This document shows, piece by piece, positions 17,567 to 28,151 of a stretch of DNA of 64,000 nt; within the stretch, counting starts at the first letter, position 1; every line of letters begins with the position of its first letter. The stretch covers positions 1,984,001 through 2,048,000 of the forward strand of contig NZ_CP113343.1 in assembly GCF_026683955.1 (NCBI RefSeq). Direction: 5' to 3'. This stretch comes from Arthrobacter sp. MMS18-M83 (GTDB lineage Bacteria > Actinomycetota > Actinomycetes > Actinomycetales > Micrococcaceae). Below the pieces are notes generated by a model, which searched no databases, was not told the DNA's origin, and worked only from the letters and a program-made list of their open reading frames with translations. The position numbers and the translations under genes are program-made.

Positions 17567-18262
17567 CTAGGAGACGGTGACAAACACGTGCGACGCCACC
17601 TCAGGAGGCAACTCCAAGGCACCGTCGATATTGGGCACGCGAACGGAGATGTACTCCCCCACACGCTCCAGGGAAACCCTGGCTCCGGGGCGGATTCCGC
17701 CTTCGTCCAGCTGCACCAACAGTTCCGGTTCCACCTGGATCGGTTCAGCCAACCGGCTGACAATGACCCGGTTGTCCGGTGAGTATTCGTTCATCGCTTC
17801 AAGAAGGTTGACCACGCCATCCGTAAAGGCCTGTGACGCAACTCCGCCCAGGGCTTCGAGTCCTGGAATGGGGTTGCCGTAGGGAGATTCCGTGGGGTGG
17901 TCCAGAAGCTCATAGAGCCGCCGCTCCACGCGCTCGCTCATAACGTGTTCCCAGCGGCATGCTTCGTCGTGGACATAGGCCCAGTCCAGTCCGATGACGT
18001 CGGCCAGGAGCCGCTCGGCGAGACGGTGCTTGCGCATGACCTCAGTGGCACGTTTCCGGCCGGTTTCGGTCAGCTCAAGGTGCCGGTCGTTGGAAACAAT
18101 TACCAGGCCGTCGCGCTCCATTCGCCCGATCGTCTGGGAAACGGTGGGCCCGGAGTGCCGCAAGCGCTCGGCGATGCGCGCGCGAAGAGCCACGATGTTC
18201 TCTTCTTCAAGCTCCAAAATGGTCCGAAGATACATCTCAGTGGTATCGATCAGATCCGTCAT
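17567..18262 (-). CDS. DtxR/IdeR-family metal-dependent transcriptional repressor
   Basis: This 231-residue regulator should bind DNA when loaded with Fe(II) (IdeR/DtxR) or Mn(II). The winged-helix domain is at residues 1-75 (DTTEMYLRTILELEEE, then SGPTVSQTIGRMERDGLV). The dimer and metal-site domain contains MRKHRLAERLLADVIGLDW, VHDEACRWEHVMSE with the Cys, Glu and His ligands, and HPTESPYGNPIPG. A C-terminal SH3-like domain follows. The presence of both ancillary ligands and the SH3 domain favours the iron-type IdeR. The ATG at 18262 matches the usual MxDLxDTTEMYLR opening and has GAGGAG upstream. A good IdeR-like box precedes the siderophore-interacting gene at 38.7 kb. Confidence 0.93.
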   Translation of the reverse strand: MTDLIDTTEMYLRTILELEEENIVALRARIAERLRHSGPTVSQTIGRMERDGLVIVSNDRHLELTETGRKRATEVMRKHRLAERLLADVIGLDWAYVHDEACRWEHVMSERVERRLYELLDHPTESPYGNPIPGLEALGGVASQAFTDGVVNLLEAMNEYSPDNRVIVSRLAEPIQVEPELLVQLDEGGIRPGARVSLERVGEYISVRVPNIDGALELPPEVASHVFVTVS

Positions 18263-19739
<1,477 letters not shown>

Positions 19740-19760
19740 GAGCCCGCCGCGTTCCCGCGG

Positions 19761-21137
19761 TCAGGACTGGTCGGCGTCGTTCGGGTGAGGATCCCGGGCG
19801 GCGCTAGCCCTTTTAACAGCGCCAGCCCTTTTAACGGCGCTGTCGCCCTCAACGCCGTCGTCCATGGCAGGGCTGGCGCCTTGCGACTCGATGCGGAAGA
19901 GCCGCAAACCTCCGGCGCTGCTGTCGAAGCGGAGCCGCAACTGACGCGCTCGGATGATCCAGATGATGCCGACGACGGCGGTGCTGGCGCCGGCAGCCGC
20001 TGCCACGCCAACGGCCCAGCGGGGTCCGGCTACGTTGGATACCCAGCCGACGAAGGGCGCCCCGATGGGCGTTCCGCCCATGAAAATGGCCATGTACAGC
20101 GCCATGACCCTGCCGCGCATGACGGGTTCGGTAGTGGACTGTACATAGCCGTTGGCGCTGGTGATCATGGTCAAGGCAAACAGGCCGCACGGAATCAGCG
20201 CCAAGCCAAACATCGTGTAGTTCGGCGCCATGGCGGCGAGTCCGCTCGCGATGCCGAACCCGCCGGACGCGGCAAAGATGAGCCGCATGCGTGGCCTCCC
20301 CCGGCGGGCGGCCAGCAACGCTCCCGCTACTGAGCCGATTGCCATGACCGAGTTGAGGAGCCCGAACGCACCTGCGTCCATGCCGAATTCCGTGCCAACC
20401 ATCGCAGCGATGAAGAGGACGAAGTTCAGGCCGAACGTGCCCATGATGAAAATCGCGACGAGGACCACCATGATGTCAGGGCGGTTGCGGACGTAGCGAA
20501 GCCCTTCGCGGATCCGGCCCTTGCCCGCGGCTGCCCGGGGCTGGACGCGCAGTGAGGAGGAAGGGATGGCACGGATCGCGCCGAGCATCGCCACGAAGGT
20601 CAGCGTGTTGATCATGAACACCCAGCCCGGCCCCACGGCCACAGTCAACATGCCGGCCACGGCAGGGCCGATCATGCGGGCAACGTTGAACGAGGCACTG
20701 TTCAGCGCCACGGCGTTGGAGAGGTAGTCGTCCTTGACGAGCTCCGAAACGAACGTCTGGCGAATGGGGGCGTCAAGTGCCGAGACGACTCCGAGCATCA
20801 GCGCGAACACGTAGACATGCCACAACTGTGCGGCGCCGCTCAGCACGAGGATTCCCAAACCCGTGCTCAGGACAGCCATGGCCGATTGCGTCATGACCAG
20901 GAGCCTGCGCCGGCTGTAGCGGTCGGCAAGCAGTCCGGCCCACGGTGCCAGGAACAGCTGCGGACCTAGTTGGAGTGCCAAGGTAATGCCCATGGCACCG
21001 GCGTCGTGGTTGCTCAGATGGGCAAAGACCAGCCAGTCCTGAGCGGTTCGCTGCATCCAGGTGCCGATGTTGGAAACAAGGGCGCCAAGGAACCATATGC
21101 GGTAGTTAAGGACACCCAGCGATTTGAAGGTGGACAT
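19761..21137 (-). CDS. MFS transporter (EntS-like, MFS_3 family)
   Basis: This 458-residue protein has twelve likely membrane spans. The loop between spans 2 and 3 reads GLLADRYSRRRLLV, the classical MFS motif A. The opening NYRIWFLGALVSNIGTWMQRTAQDWLV is typical of the MFS_3 group that includes enterobactin exporters and related drug exporters. The C-terminal tail of about 55 residues is soluble and Ala/Ser-rich, with a repeated GAVKRA word encoded by a near-perfect direct repeat of about 20 bases at 19800-19840. Substrate is unknown. The start is a good ATG; it lies 45 bases after the DUF3027 stop. Confidence 0.92.
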   Translation of the reverse strand: MSTFKSLGVLNYRIWFLGALVSNIGTWMQRTAQDWLVFAHLSNHDAGAMGITLALQLGPQLFLAPWAGLLADRYSRRRLLVMTQSAMAVLSTGLGILVLSGAAQLWHVYVFALMLGVVSALDAPIRQTFVSELVKDDYLSNAVALNSASFNVARMIGPAVAGMLTVAVGPGWVFMINTLTFVAMLGAIRAIPSSSLRVQPRAAAGKGRIREGLRYVRNRPDIMVVLVAIFIMGTFGLNFVLFIAAMVGTEFGMDAGAFGLLNSVMAIGSVAGALLAARRGRPRMRLIFAASGGFGIASGLAAMAPNYTMFGLALIPCGLFALTMITSANGYVQSTTEPVMRGRVMALYMAIFMGGTPIGAPFVGWVSNVAGPRWAVGVAAAAGASTAVVGIIWIIRARQLRLRFDSSAGGLRLFRIESQGASPAMDDGVEGDSAVKRAGAVKRASAARDPHPNDADQS

Positions 21138-21181
21138 CAGGTTCCACCTTCAAAGAGTTCATTCGCTGGGTCCGACAAAGG

Positions 21182-21772
21182 CTAGTCGGCCTCGACTTCA
21201 GACTCGTCATCCTCTTCGGCGTCGTCGTAGTCGGAAGGCGCGCCGTCGTCGTCGGGTGTGTCCTCGTCCTCGTCTACGGAACCGTCCGCCGTCGAGGTGT
21301 CTTCCTCTGCCAGCTCGTCGGGGCCCGCCTCGTCCTCTGGACGGACGCGCTTTGCCCACGGCACCCATTCAGGGGCGAGGATGGAGTCCTCGGACGGCAG
21401 CAGGCCGAGTTCGCTGACCGTGACCACTTTGGAGCGCGAGTTGCGGGTAACGACGGCGTACCACTGCCACCCTCCGTAACCGGCCAGTCGCGATTCGAAA
21501 AGGTGCGTGACGACGCGTTCGCCTTCGGAGCGTGCGGCGATATGCGGTCCGATTTCATTCGGCTTGGCAATGCTCTCCACCGCATTGCGGGCGACGTCGA
21601 CGGCGGCCGCCAGGAAGGCGTCCGGCTTGCCGACGCGCCACATGGGAATGCCGGTGCGAGGTTTCGCCGCGGTCAGCTTCCGCCCAGCAGCGGTATCAGC
21701 CGTTCCTGCTGTTGCTGGCGCGGCACCGGTACCGTTCTCTTCAGGACTCGCTTCAGCGGATTCCGATGTCAT
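21182..21772 (-). CDS. DUF3027 domain protein
   Basis: This 196-residue protein combines an Ala/Thr-rich head (about 35 residues), a central DUF3027-like block (residues 40-130, including AAVDVARNAVESI, VVTHLFESRLAGYGGWQWYAVVTR) and a long acidic tail with runs of Asp and Glu. The function is unknown. In actinobacteria it is commonly next to a small cold-shock-like protein, as here, with a gap of only 6 bases. The acidic tail makes it unlikely to bind DNA on its own. Confidence 0.9.
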   Translation of the reverse strand: MTSESAEASPEENGTGAAPATAGTADTAAGRKLTAAKPRTGIPMWRVGKPDAFLAAAVDVARNAVESIAKPNEIGPHIAARSEGERVVTHLFESRLAGYGGWQWYAVVTRNSRSKVVTVSELGLLPSEDSILAPEWVPWAKRVRPEDEAGPDELAEEDTSTADGSVDEDEDTPDDDGAPSDYDDAEEDDESEVEAD

Positions 21773-21778
21773 GGCTGC

Positions 21779-22162
21779 TTAGGCTTCCAGCTCGTTGGCA
21801 ACCTTGCGCAGTGCTGCGGCGATGGCCTTGCCTTTGGCGCCTTCAGGGTACTTACCGGCCGACAATGTCCCCGAAAGGTTGTCCAAGACGGACACAAGAT
21901 CCTGGACCACGGGCGCGAGCTCGCGGGCGTTCATGCGCTTGGCCTTGGCAATGGATGGCAGCTTGTCCAACACGCGGAGGCCCAGTGCCTGGGCGCCTCG
22001 GCGACCGTCGGCAACGCCGAACTCAACCCGGGTACCTGCTTTGAGATCCGTTACACCCTCGGGCAGGGCGGATTTGGGCAGAAATACTTCCTGGCCATCC
22101 TCTGCTGCGAGGAATCCGAAGCCTTTGTCCTTGTCATACCACTTGACCTTGCCGGTGGGCAC
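21779..22162 (-). CDS. Cold-shock-domain protein with a C-terminal helical extension
   Basis: The 127-residue product has an N-terminal OB-fold cold-shock domain (residues 1-65: GKVKWYDKDKGFGFLAAEDGQEVFLP, including the RNP1 KGFGFL motif) and a helical tail of about 60 residues. The tail sets it apart from the short cold-shock proteins. It is a likely RNA-binding protein. It precedes the DUF3027 gene by 6 bases and shares its transcript. A stretch of about 230 bases separates it from the divergent downstream gene. Confidence 0.92.
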   Translation of the reverse strand: MPTGKVKWYDKDKGFGFLAAEDGQEVFLPKSALPEGVTDLKAGTRVEFGVADGRRGAQALGLRVLDKLPSIAKAKRMNARELAPVVQDLVSVLDNLSGTLSAGKYPEGAKGKAIAAALRKVANELEA

Positions 22163-22395
22163 GTAATCAACCTTCTTCGTTCTTACCTGGGAGACACAGC
22201 CGGCGCGTCACCGCATCCGCAGGATACTGCGGGAATAGGGGTAACTGCCTGGTCCATGTTGGTCTATTGCTTCAAGGTTATCCTGCCCAGCCGCGGATTC
22301 GCGCTTTGAGACCATGCTGAGCAGGTCCCGTCGCCTTTTGTTCGTGCGCAGGGCGGGAACAGCGCAACTGGCGCGGGACTGTTAGCGTTGCTTAC

Positions 22396-22611
22396 ATGAT
22401 TCCCCACGGCTACCGCCGCCCGCTCGTGATCGTCGCCGCCGTCGTCGCCGTGCTGTCCTTGGCGGCCGTGGGCGCCGTCATGGCTACCGCTTTTGCCCGG
22501 GGCGTAGCCCCGATTTGGGTTACCTCCACTGCTCTCTATGGGCTGCCGCTGGCATTCATTTTGATGGCCGCGTTGGTGGTGGACTCCGTCTGGGCACGGC
22601 GTCGCCAATGA
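22396..22611 (+). CDS. Small membrane protein
   Basis: This 71-residue protein has two predicted membrane spans (about residues 9-33 and 44-65) with basic ends, HGYRRP at the start and WARRRQ at the end. No known domain is recognised. It lies 49 bases before the helicase-associated gene and may be co-transcribed with it. The ATG has no strong ribosome site, though the codon use looks like a real gene. Confidence 0.65.
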   Translation: MIPHGYRRPLVIVAAVVAVLSLAAVGAVMATAFARGVAPIWVTSTALYGLPLAFILMAALVVDSVWARRRQ

Positions 22612-22660
22612 GCCACCAGAAAGCCCGACGGCGGGCCCGGCTGGCGGTAACGTTGAACTG

Positions 22661-25123
22661 ATGTCCCTTATTCGCGCGCTCAGCAAGGAACTGGAAGCGC
22701 GCAGCGATGATTCGCTGCGGGCCCTGTTTGCCGCCCGGCCGGACCTCATTTCCCCTGTCGCCCCGGACTTCGCTGCTCTCGCTGCGAGGGCGAGCGCACG
22801 GGTCAGCGTGCAACGGGCCCTCGAACGGCTCAACAAACCGGAAATGCAGGTACTGGAGACACTCCATCTCTGCACCAATGCAGACACTGGCCACAGCGTC
22901 TCTGCGGCGGGTTTGAAAAAGTGCATCAGCGGCTCCACACTTGCCGCGCTGGAGCCGATCTTGAACAAGCTCCAGGAGCTGGCACTCATCCACAGGGCCG
23001 ATCCCCCGGCTACGGTGCACCTTCCCGGTCGCCAGCGCTTCTACTTGCCTGTGGGCAGCCTCAAGGACGTCATCGGCATCTACCCCGCCGGCCTAGGCCG
23101 CAGCTACACCGAGCTGGTACGCCTGCAGCCGGCCTTCGCCCAGCGCGTAGTACAGCTCGTTGCCGAACTTCACAAGAGCGGCGCCGACGTCCTCGCTGCC
23201 ACCACGCCGATGGACGCGGCGCTCGCCCTGCAGCGATGGACGTCAACGCCGGAGAGTTTGCAGCACATCCTATCCGAGGCCCCGATACGGACCCGCCCCC
23301 TTTTGAACAAGTTTGGCAGCTGGGCCATGGGTGCCGTTCCACAGGCCCAACGCAAGGCCTCCGTGCTCCACGAGGGCCGCGACGTCGGTCCCGTGGACTG
23401 GCTCTTGGCCCGCGGCTTGCTTGTACCCCTGGACGCCGGCCACGTTGAACTGCCCCACAGCGTCGGCTTGTCCCTGCGCGGCGGCGCGATCGTGGACCAC
23501 TTCACTTTGAAGCCTCCCGTGCCGGAGTTGGGCCAGACAAGTGCCGCCTTGCGCCGGAATGCCGCCATGGGTGCTATTGCCGAAGTACTCCGATTGGTCG
23601 GCGAACTCCTGTACGCGGTCCGCGATCAGCCGGTGGTTACCCTTCGCAGCGGCGGGGTGGGCGTGCGCGAGCTCAAGCGCCTGGCCGATAGCCTCCGGTT
23701 GGGACTGTCCGAGACGGCGCTGATCCTTGAGCTCAGCGCCATGTCCGGATTGCTGCGCCTCGATGTGGACAGTTCCACCTGGGTCCAGCCACCCACGGTG
23801 GAATGGCTCACGCTCCCCCGCCAGGAACAGTGGCTCTGGCTGGTCAACGCCTGGCTTGCCAGCGAGCGCGCCCCGTCACTCGTCGGGCAGAACCTCCCCG
23901 GTCCTGCCGCGACGGCATCGCGGACCGGTTTTGCCGGAACTTCCATCAACGCTTTGTCTGCCGAGGCCCAACGCCCTGACGCCCCGCTTGTCCGCAAGCG
24001 GATCTTGGAGATCCTCGACGAGCTCACCCGCGAAGTCGAAGCACCGGACGGCAAGGCCCCCGTGCTCAACGCGGAGGCTGTCATGGAGCGCGCGGAATGG
24101 ACCCAGCCCCGGATGTCACGGCGGTTCAGTTCCCTCATCCGCGGCATATTGCACGAGGCGGAAATCCTGGGGCTCATGGGTTCCGGCGCCCTCACCCAGC
24201 TAGGCTCCGCCATCGCCACCGAACAGCCGGATCTTGCCCTGCGTGTCCTCGGCGAACACCTGCCCGCCGCGGTCAACCACGTCCTACTCCAGGCAGACCT
24301 GACCGCCGTCGCCCCGGGGTACTTGGCACCTGAACTGAGCGAAAAACTGCTTCTGATAGCCGAGGCCGAAGGACAAGGCCCGGCCACCATCTTCCGTTTC
24401 TCCGGGGATTCAATCCGACGCGCGCTGGACGCCGGCCAAGACGCCGAGGCCATCCTCTCCTTTCTACGCACCCACTCCGCCACTGACGTCCCACAGCCGC
24501 TCCAGTACCTGATCAAGGACATCGCCTCGCGGCACGGCCGGCTACGCGTCGCCACCAGCGCCAGTTTCATCCAAAGCGACGACGAGGCCGCTATTGCCGA
24601 TCTCCTTCACGAGCCCGGGACCGCGAGCCTGGGCCTCGTCCGGATCGCCCCCACGGTGCTGACCTCCGCGGTGAGCCCGCGGGAGACCGCGAGAGTGCTG
24701 CGGGAGCTGGGACTTTCGCCTGCGGTGCAGGAGGCCGAGCCCGCCGTCGTGCGTTACAAGCGGACGACGGCGGTGGCCGGCGGCGCCCGCCCCGTTTACA
24801 CGGCGCCCCGCACAGCCCCGCCGGACGACGACGTCGATGCCCAACTGGCGGTCCTGAGGCACCATCGCGGGGTCTCGGGTGACATGACGGGCGAGGCGGC
24901 AACGCAACTGGGGCTCGAAACGCTCCAGAGGGCCATCCGGTTGAAGCAAGCAGTCACCATGAACGTGGTTGACGGCTTGGGGAATTCCAACACCGAGACC
25001 GTTGTTCCCGTATCGGTGTCCGGCGGGCGGGTCCGGGTGTTCGACGCGGCCAGGGACACCGAAAGAGTCTTGTCCATCCACCGCATTATCGATGTGGAAC
25101 CTGCGGGCGATCCGCGCAAGTGA
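22661..25123 (+). CDS. Helicase-associated protein, partner of the XPB helicase
   Basis: The 820-residue protein corresponds to the actinobacterial family paired with XPB, as Rv0862c pairs with Rv0861c in Mycobacterium tuberculosis. The N-terminal half is built of winged-helix-like repeats (for example RVSVQRALERLNKPEMQVLETLHLC and VRELKRLADSLRLGLSETALILEL). The C-terminal region reads YLIKDIASRHGRLRVATSASFIQSDDEAAIADLL and matches the helicase C-terminal-like XPB_3 domain. No Walker A is seen, so it is not itself an ATPase. The XPB gene begins 11 bases downstream. Confidence 0.9.
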   Translation: MSLIRALSKELEARSDDSLRALFAARPDLISPVAPDFAALAARASARVSVQRALERLNKPEMQVLETLHLCTNADTGHSVSAAGLKKCISGSTLAALEPILNKLQELALIHRADPPATVHLPGRQRFYLPVGSLKDVIGIYPAGLGRSYTELVRLQPAFAQRVVQLVAELHKSGADVLAATTPMDAALALQRWTSTPESLQHILSEAPIRTRPLLNKFGSWAMGAVPQAQRKASVLHEGRDVGPVDWLLARGLLVPLDAGHVELPHSVGLSLRGGAIVDHFTLKPPVPELGQTSAALRRNAAMGAIAEVLRLVGELLYAVRDQPVVTLRSGGVGVRELKRLADSLRLGLSETALILELSAMSGLLRLDVDSSTWVQPPTVEWLTLPRQEQWLWLVNAWLASERAPSLVGQNLPGPAATASRTGFAGTSINALSAEAQRPDAPLVRKRILEILDELTREVEAPDGKAPVLNAEAVMERAEWTQPRMSRRFSSLIRGILHEAEILGLMGSGALTQLGSAIATEQPDLALRVLGEHLPAAVNHVLLQADLTAVAPGYLAPELSEKLLLIAEAEGQGPATIFRFSGDSIRRALDAGQDAEAILSFLRTHSATDVPQPLQYLIKDIASRHGRLRVATSASFIQSDDEAAIADLLHEPGTASLGLVRIAPTVLTSAVSPRETARVLRELGLSPAVQEAEPAVVRYKRTTAVAGGARPVYTAPRTAPPDDDVDAQLAVLRHHRGVSGDMTGEAATQLGLETLQRAIRLKQAVTMNVVDGLGNSNTETVVPVSVSGGRVRVFDAARDTERVLSIHRIIDVEPAGDPRK

Positions 25124-25133
25124 GGAAGCAATA

Positions 25134-26777
25134 GTGAGCGACGGTCCGCTGATCGTACAGAGCGACAAAACCATCCTGCTGGAAGTCGACCACGAACTCG
25201 CCACCGAGGCACGGCATGCGATTGCGGCATTCGCCGAGTTGGAGCGCGCCCCCGAACACGTCCATAGCTACCGGCTCACTCCCTTGGGTTTGTGGAATGC
25301 CCGCGCCGCGGGGCTCGACGCCGAAAAGGTCCTGGACACGCTCCTGCGCTACTCCCGTTTCCCGGTGCCGCACTCGTTGCTGATCGACATTGAAGAGACG
25401 ATGTCGCGTTACGGCCGGTTACGCCTGGAAAAGGACCCGCAGCACGGATTGGTCATGCGGACCACCGACTATCCCGTACTTGAGGAAGTCATCCGGGCCA
25501 AGAAGATCGCACCGCTGCTGGGGCCGAGGATCGACGGCGAAACGGTGGTGGTGCATTCCTCCCAGCGCGGGCAGCTCAAGCAGCTTCTACTGAAGCTCGG
25601 ATGGCCGGCCGAGGACCTCGCGGGCTATGTGGACGGCACTCCGCACCTGATCGCCCTGAACGAGGACGGCTGGCACCTGCGGCCCTACCAAAAGCTTGCC
25701 ACGGAGAACTTCTGGGCGGGCGGCAGCGGCGTCGTCGTCCTGCCTTGCGGTGCGGGGAAGACGCTAGTGGGCGCGGCCGCCATGGCCACCAGCTCCACCA
25801 CCACCCTGATCCTGGTCACCAATACCGTCGCGGCCCGCCAATGGAAGGACGAACTCCTCAAGCGGACGTCCCTGACCGAGCAGGAAATCGGCGAGTATTC
25901 GGGCGCGGTCAAGGAAGTCCGGCCGGTCACGATCGCCACCTACCAGGTCCTGACCACCAAGCGTGGGGGCCTTTACCCGCACCTGGAACTCGTGGACGGG
26001 CACGACTGGGGACTCATCATTTACGACGAGGTCCACCTTTTGCCGGCGCCGATCTTCCGGATGACGGCGGACTTGCAAGCCCGGCGACGGCTCGGACTCA
26101 CGGCGACCTTGGTACGGGAGGACGGGCGGGAGGGCGAGGTTTTCAGCCTGATCGGCCCCAAGCGCTACGACGCCCCGTGGAAGGACATCGAGGCCCAGGG
26201 CTACATAGCGCCCGCAGACTGCGTGGAAGTCCGGGTGGACCTGCCCAGGGACGAACGGGTGGCCTACGCCATGGCGGAGGATGCGGACAAGTACCGATTG
26301 TGCGCTACGTCCGAGACAAAGACCCAGCTAGTGGAGCAGTTGGTGGCGCAGCACCAAGGCGAGCAGCTGCTTGTGATAGGCCAGTACATCGATCAGTTGG
26401 ATGAGATCGGCGAGCGCTTGGACGCCCCCGTGATCAAAGGCGATACAACCGTCAAGGTGCGGCAGAAACTGTTCGACGCCTTCCGTGCCGGTGAAATCAA
26501 AACCCTCGTAGTGTCCAAGGTGGCCAACTTCTCGATCGACCTACCGGAGGCCTCCGTGGCAATACAGGTATCGGGATCCTTCGGTTCCCGGCAAGAAGAG
26601 GCACAGCGACTGGGCCGATTGCTTCGCCCCAAGCAGGACGGCCGTGCGGCTCGCTTCTACTCCTTGGTGGCCAGGGACACCCTCGACCAGGACTTCGCGG
26701 CCAAACGGCAGCGCTTCCTCGCCGAGCAGGGCTACGCGTACCGGATCATGGACGCCAAGGACGTACCCACCGGGTAG
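25134..26777 (+). CDS. DNA repair helicase XPB
   Basis: XPB is a superfamily 2 3'-to-5' helicase that unwinds DNA in repair. The 547-residue protein has an N-terminal damage-recognition domain (residues 1-180), the Walker A in VLPCGAGKTLVGAA, the DEVH box in LIIYDEVHLLPAP, motif III in LGLTATLVREDG with the RED residues used by XPB, and motif VI in EAQRLGRLLRPKQDG. The start is GTG at 25134, eleven bases after the upstream stop and behind GAGGAAG; a longer open frame runs into the previous gene. It forms an operon with the helicase-associated gene. Confidence 0.96.
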   Translation: MSDGPLIVQSDKTILLEVDHELATEARHAIAAFAELERAPEHVHSYRLTPLGLWNARAAGLDAEKVLDTLLRYSRFPVPHSLLIDIEETMSRYGRLRLEKDPQHGLVMRTTDYPVLEEVIRAKKIAPLLGPRIDGETVVVHSSQRGQLKQLLLKLGWPAEDLAGYVDGTPHLIALNEDGWHLRPYQKLATENFWAGGSGVVVLPCGAGKTLVGAAAMATSSTTTLILVTNTVAARQWKDELLKRTSLTEQEIGEYSGAVKEVRPVTIATYQVLTTKRGGLYPHLELVDGHDWGLIIYDEVHLLPAPIFRMTADLQARRRLGLTATLVREDGREGEVFSLIGPKRYDAPWKDIEAQGYIAPADCVEVRVDLPRDERVAYAMAEDADKYRLCATSETKTQLVEQLVAQHQGEQLLVIGQYIDQLDEIGERLDAPVIKGDTTVKVRQKLFDAFRAGEIKTLVVSKVANFSIDLPEASVAIQVSGSFGSRQEEAQRLGRLLRPKQDGRAARFYSLVARDTLDQDFAAKRQRFLAEQGYAYRIMDAKDVPTG

Positions 26778-26814
26778 TGACTAGTCAATTTTGGGGGCTA
26801 GTCAACTTTGAGGG

Positions 26815-27066
26815 CTAGGCAACCAGCTGTTGGGCGCGCCCTTGTTGCTGCCCTGGTTGCAGCGCTGGTTGCAGCGCGACGACGTCGACGACTGCCCAAG
26901 ACTCTTCGTCGTTGAGCTGCGCGTTCGCGAAGCGTTCGGCGGCAGCCCGATCACTGAATTCCTCGTGCTCGATGCGGCCGGAATCCGCGTCCAGGTAGCT
27001 GACATGGAACTCGATGTTCTGAGGCTCCAGTGCCTGTTCGTTCGTCAGGGTTTGTTTCTTTTCCAT
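26815..27066 (-). CDS. Small acidic protein of unknown function
   Basis: This 83-residue protein has a Glu/Asp-rich body (HVSYLDADSGRIEHEEFSDRAAAERFANAQLNDEESWAVVDV) and a tail with a repeated ALQPALQPGQQQG word. It resembles no family I can name. It lies between the XPB gene and the lysG gene, opposite to XPB. The ribosome site (TTGAGCC) is weak. The repeated bases in the tail (ACCAGC-type slippage) make the C-terminus less trustworthy than the body. Confidence 0.6.
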   Translation of the reverse strand: MEKKQTLTNEQALEPQNIEFHVSYLDADSGRIEHEEFSDRAAAERFANAQLNDEESWAVVDVVALQPALQPGQQQGRAQQLVA

Positions 27067-27131
27067 GGCTCAAGTGTGAAACGGGGCTCCGACAATTTAG
27101 GCCTGTGCCAGCGGCGTGTTGGGTTTTGGCT

Positions 27132-27176
27132 GGCCGCGTTTGCTCAAGCCGCGTTTGTTCAAGCCGCGTTTGTTCA
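27132..27176. repeat. 15-bp tandem repeat (three units) at the lysG 3' end
   Basis: Three head-to-tail copies of the 15-bp word RGCCGCGTTTGYTCA occur at 27132-27176, with two base differences in the first unit. The last unit includes the lysG stop codon. It is a microsatellite-like expansion with no visible role. Confidence 0.8.
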
Positions 27177-28082
27177 GGCAGAGCGCAGCACTTCCGCGGC
27201 CGTGCTGCGGACAGCCTCACTCACCGCGTCTAATATCCGCGACGGTGTCCGCCACCGTTGCCAGTACAAGGGAACGTCCAACGGCCGCTCTGGCGCGAGT
27301 TCCACCAGGTGCCCATTCTCTATGTCCTGTCTGCACTGCGCCTCCGGCAATAGTCCCCATCCGAGACCCAAACGAATAGCCTCGGCGAACTCCTGGGTGG
27401 ACGGAACGTAGTGGCGCGGCCCGGCCGTTTCCATCCCACGCGCCGCGCCGCCCATGAGCTCCAGGAAGCGGTGCTGGTACTCATCTTTACGATCAAAGTC
27501 CACGGCCGGAGCTGCGCGCAGGGAGGCGACGTCCACGCCGTCGGGAAGCCAACGTGCCCTGAATTCCGGAGTGGTGACGGCGCGGTATCGCATGCTTCCC
27601 AGGGGCTCCACGCGGCAGCCTTGTACCGGTTCGGGGGTCGCCGTCACGGCAGCCATCACTGTTCCCGCGCGCAGCATGGACGTGGAATATTGCTCGTCGT
27701 CCCGGTGGAGGTCGAAGACGGCGTTCAGTTCCGCAGGGACCCTGGTAAGGGCCTTGAGGAACCAGACAGCCAGGGAATCCGCGTTGACCACAATGGGAAC
27801 CGAGACCATCGGCGACTCGCCTGGCAGACCCAGTTCAAGCTCGGCGTCGGCCTCCAGCTGGGCGAGCTGCCGCGCGAGCCTGAGCACCACCTGTCCTGAC
27901 TCCGTCGCCTGGACCGGATTGCTGCGCTGCAGCAATACCCTGCCGGATGCATGTTCCAGCGCCTTGAGGCGTTGGGAGACCGCCGACGGCGTGATGTTCA
28001 GTAGCCGGGCAGCGGCGTCGAGTGTGCCTTCGGTGAGCACTGCGGCGAAAGTGTGCAGCTGTTCGGAAGAGAATCTAGCCAT
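27174..28082 (-). CDS. lysG: LysR-family regulator, ArgP/LysG type
   Basis: This 302-residue LysR regulator opens with FSSEQLHTFAAVLTEGTLDAAARLLNITPSAVSQRLKALEHASG, the ArgP/LysG form of the helix-turn-helix, and continues with an effector-binding domain. It is divergent from lysE, with 69 bases between the starts. In Corynebacterium the LysG protein activates lysE in the presence of lysine, arginine or histidine. The same arrangement here supports the role. A 13-bp palindrome (28082-28094) overlaps its own start. Confidence 0.93.
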   Translation of the reverse strand: MARFSSEQLHTFAAVLTEGTLDAAARLLNITPSAVSQRLKALEHASGRVLLQRSNPVQATESGQVVLRLARQLAQLEADAELELGLPGESPMVSVPIVVNADSLAVWFLKALTRVPAELNAVFDLHRDDEQYSTSMLRAGTVMAAVTATPEPVQGCRVEPLGSMRYRAVTTPEFRARWLPDGVDVASLRAAPAVDFDRKDEYQHRFLELMGGAARGMETAGPRHYVPSTQEFAEAIRLGLGWGLLPEAQCRQDIENGHLVELAPERPLDVPLYWQRWRTPSRILDAVSEAVRSTAAEVLRSA

Positions 28083-28094
28083 AAGATGATCTTA
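28082..28094. promoter_or_regulatory. Palindrome in the lysG-lysE promoter region
   Basis: TAAGAT-G-ATCTTA is a perfect 13-bp palindrome that overlaps the lysG start codon and lies 58 bases before lysE. It is a candidate LysG binding site that would repress lysG and help activate lysE. Confidence 0.4.
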
Positions 28095-28151
28095 CGATGC
28101 CTAAGAATGTTTAGCTGGACTAATGCTCGCGGCGAAACCTAACCTCGAAGG

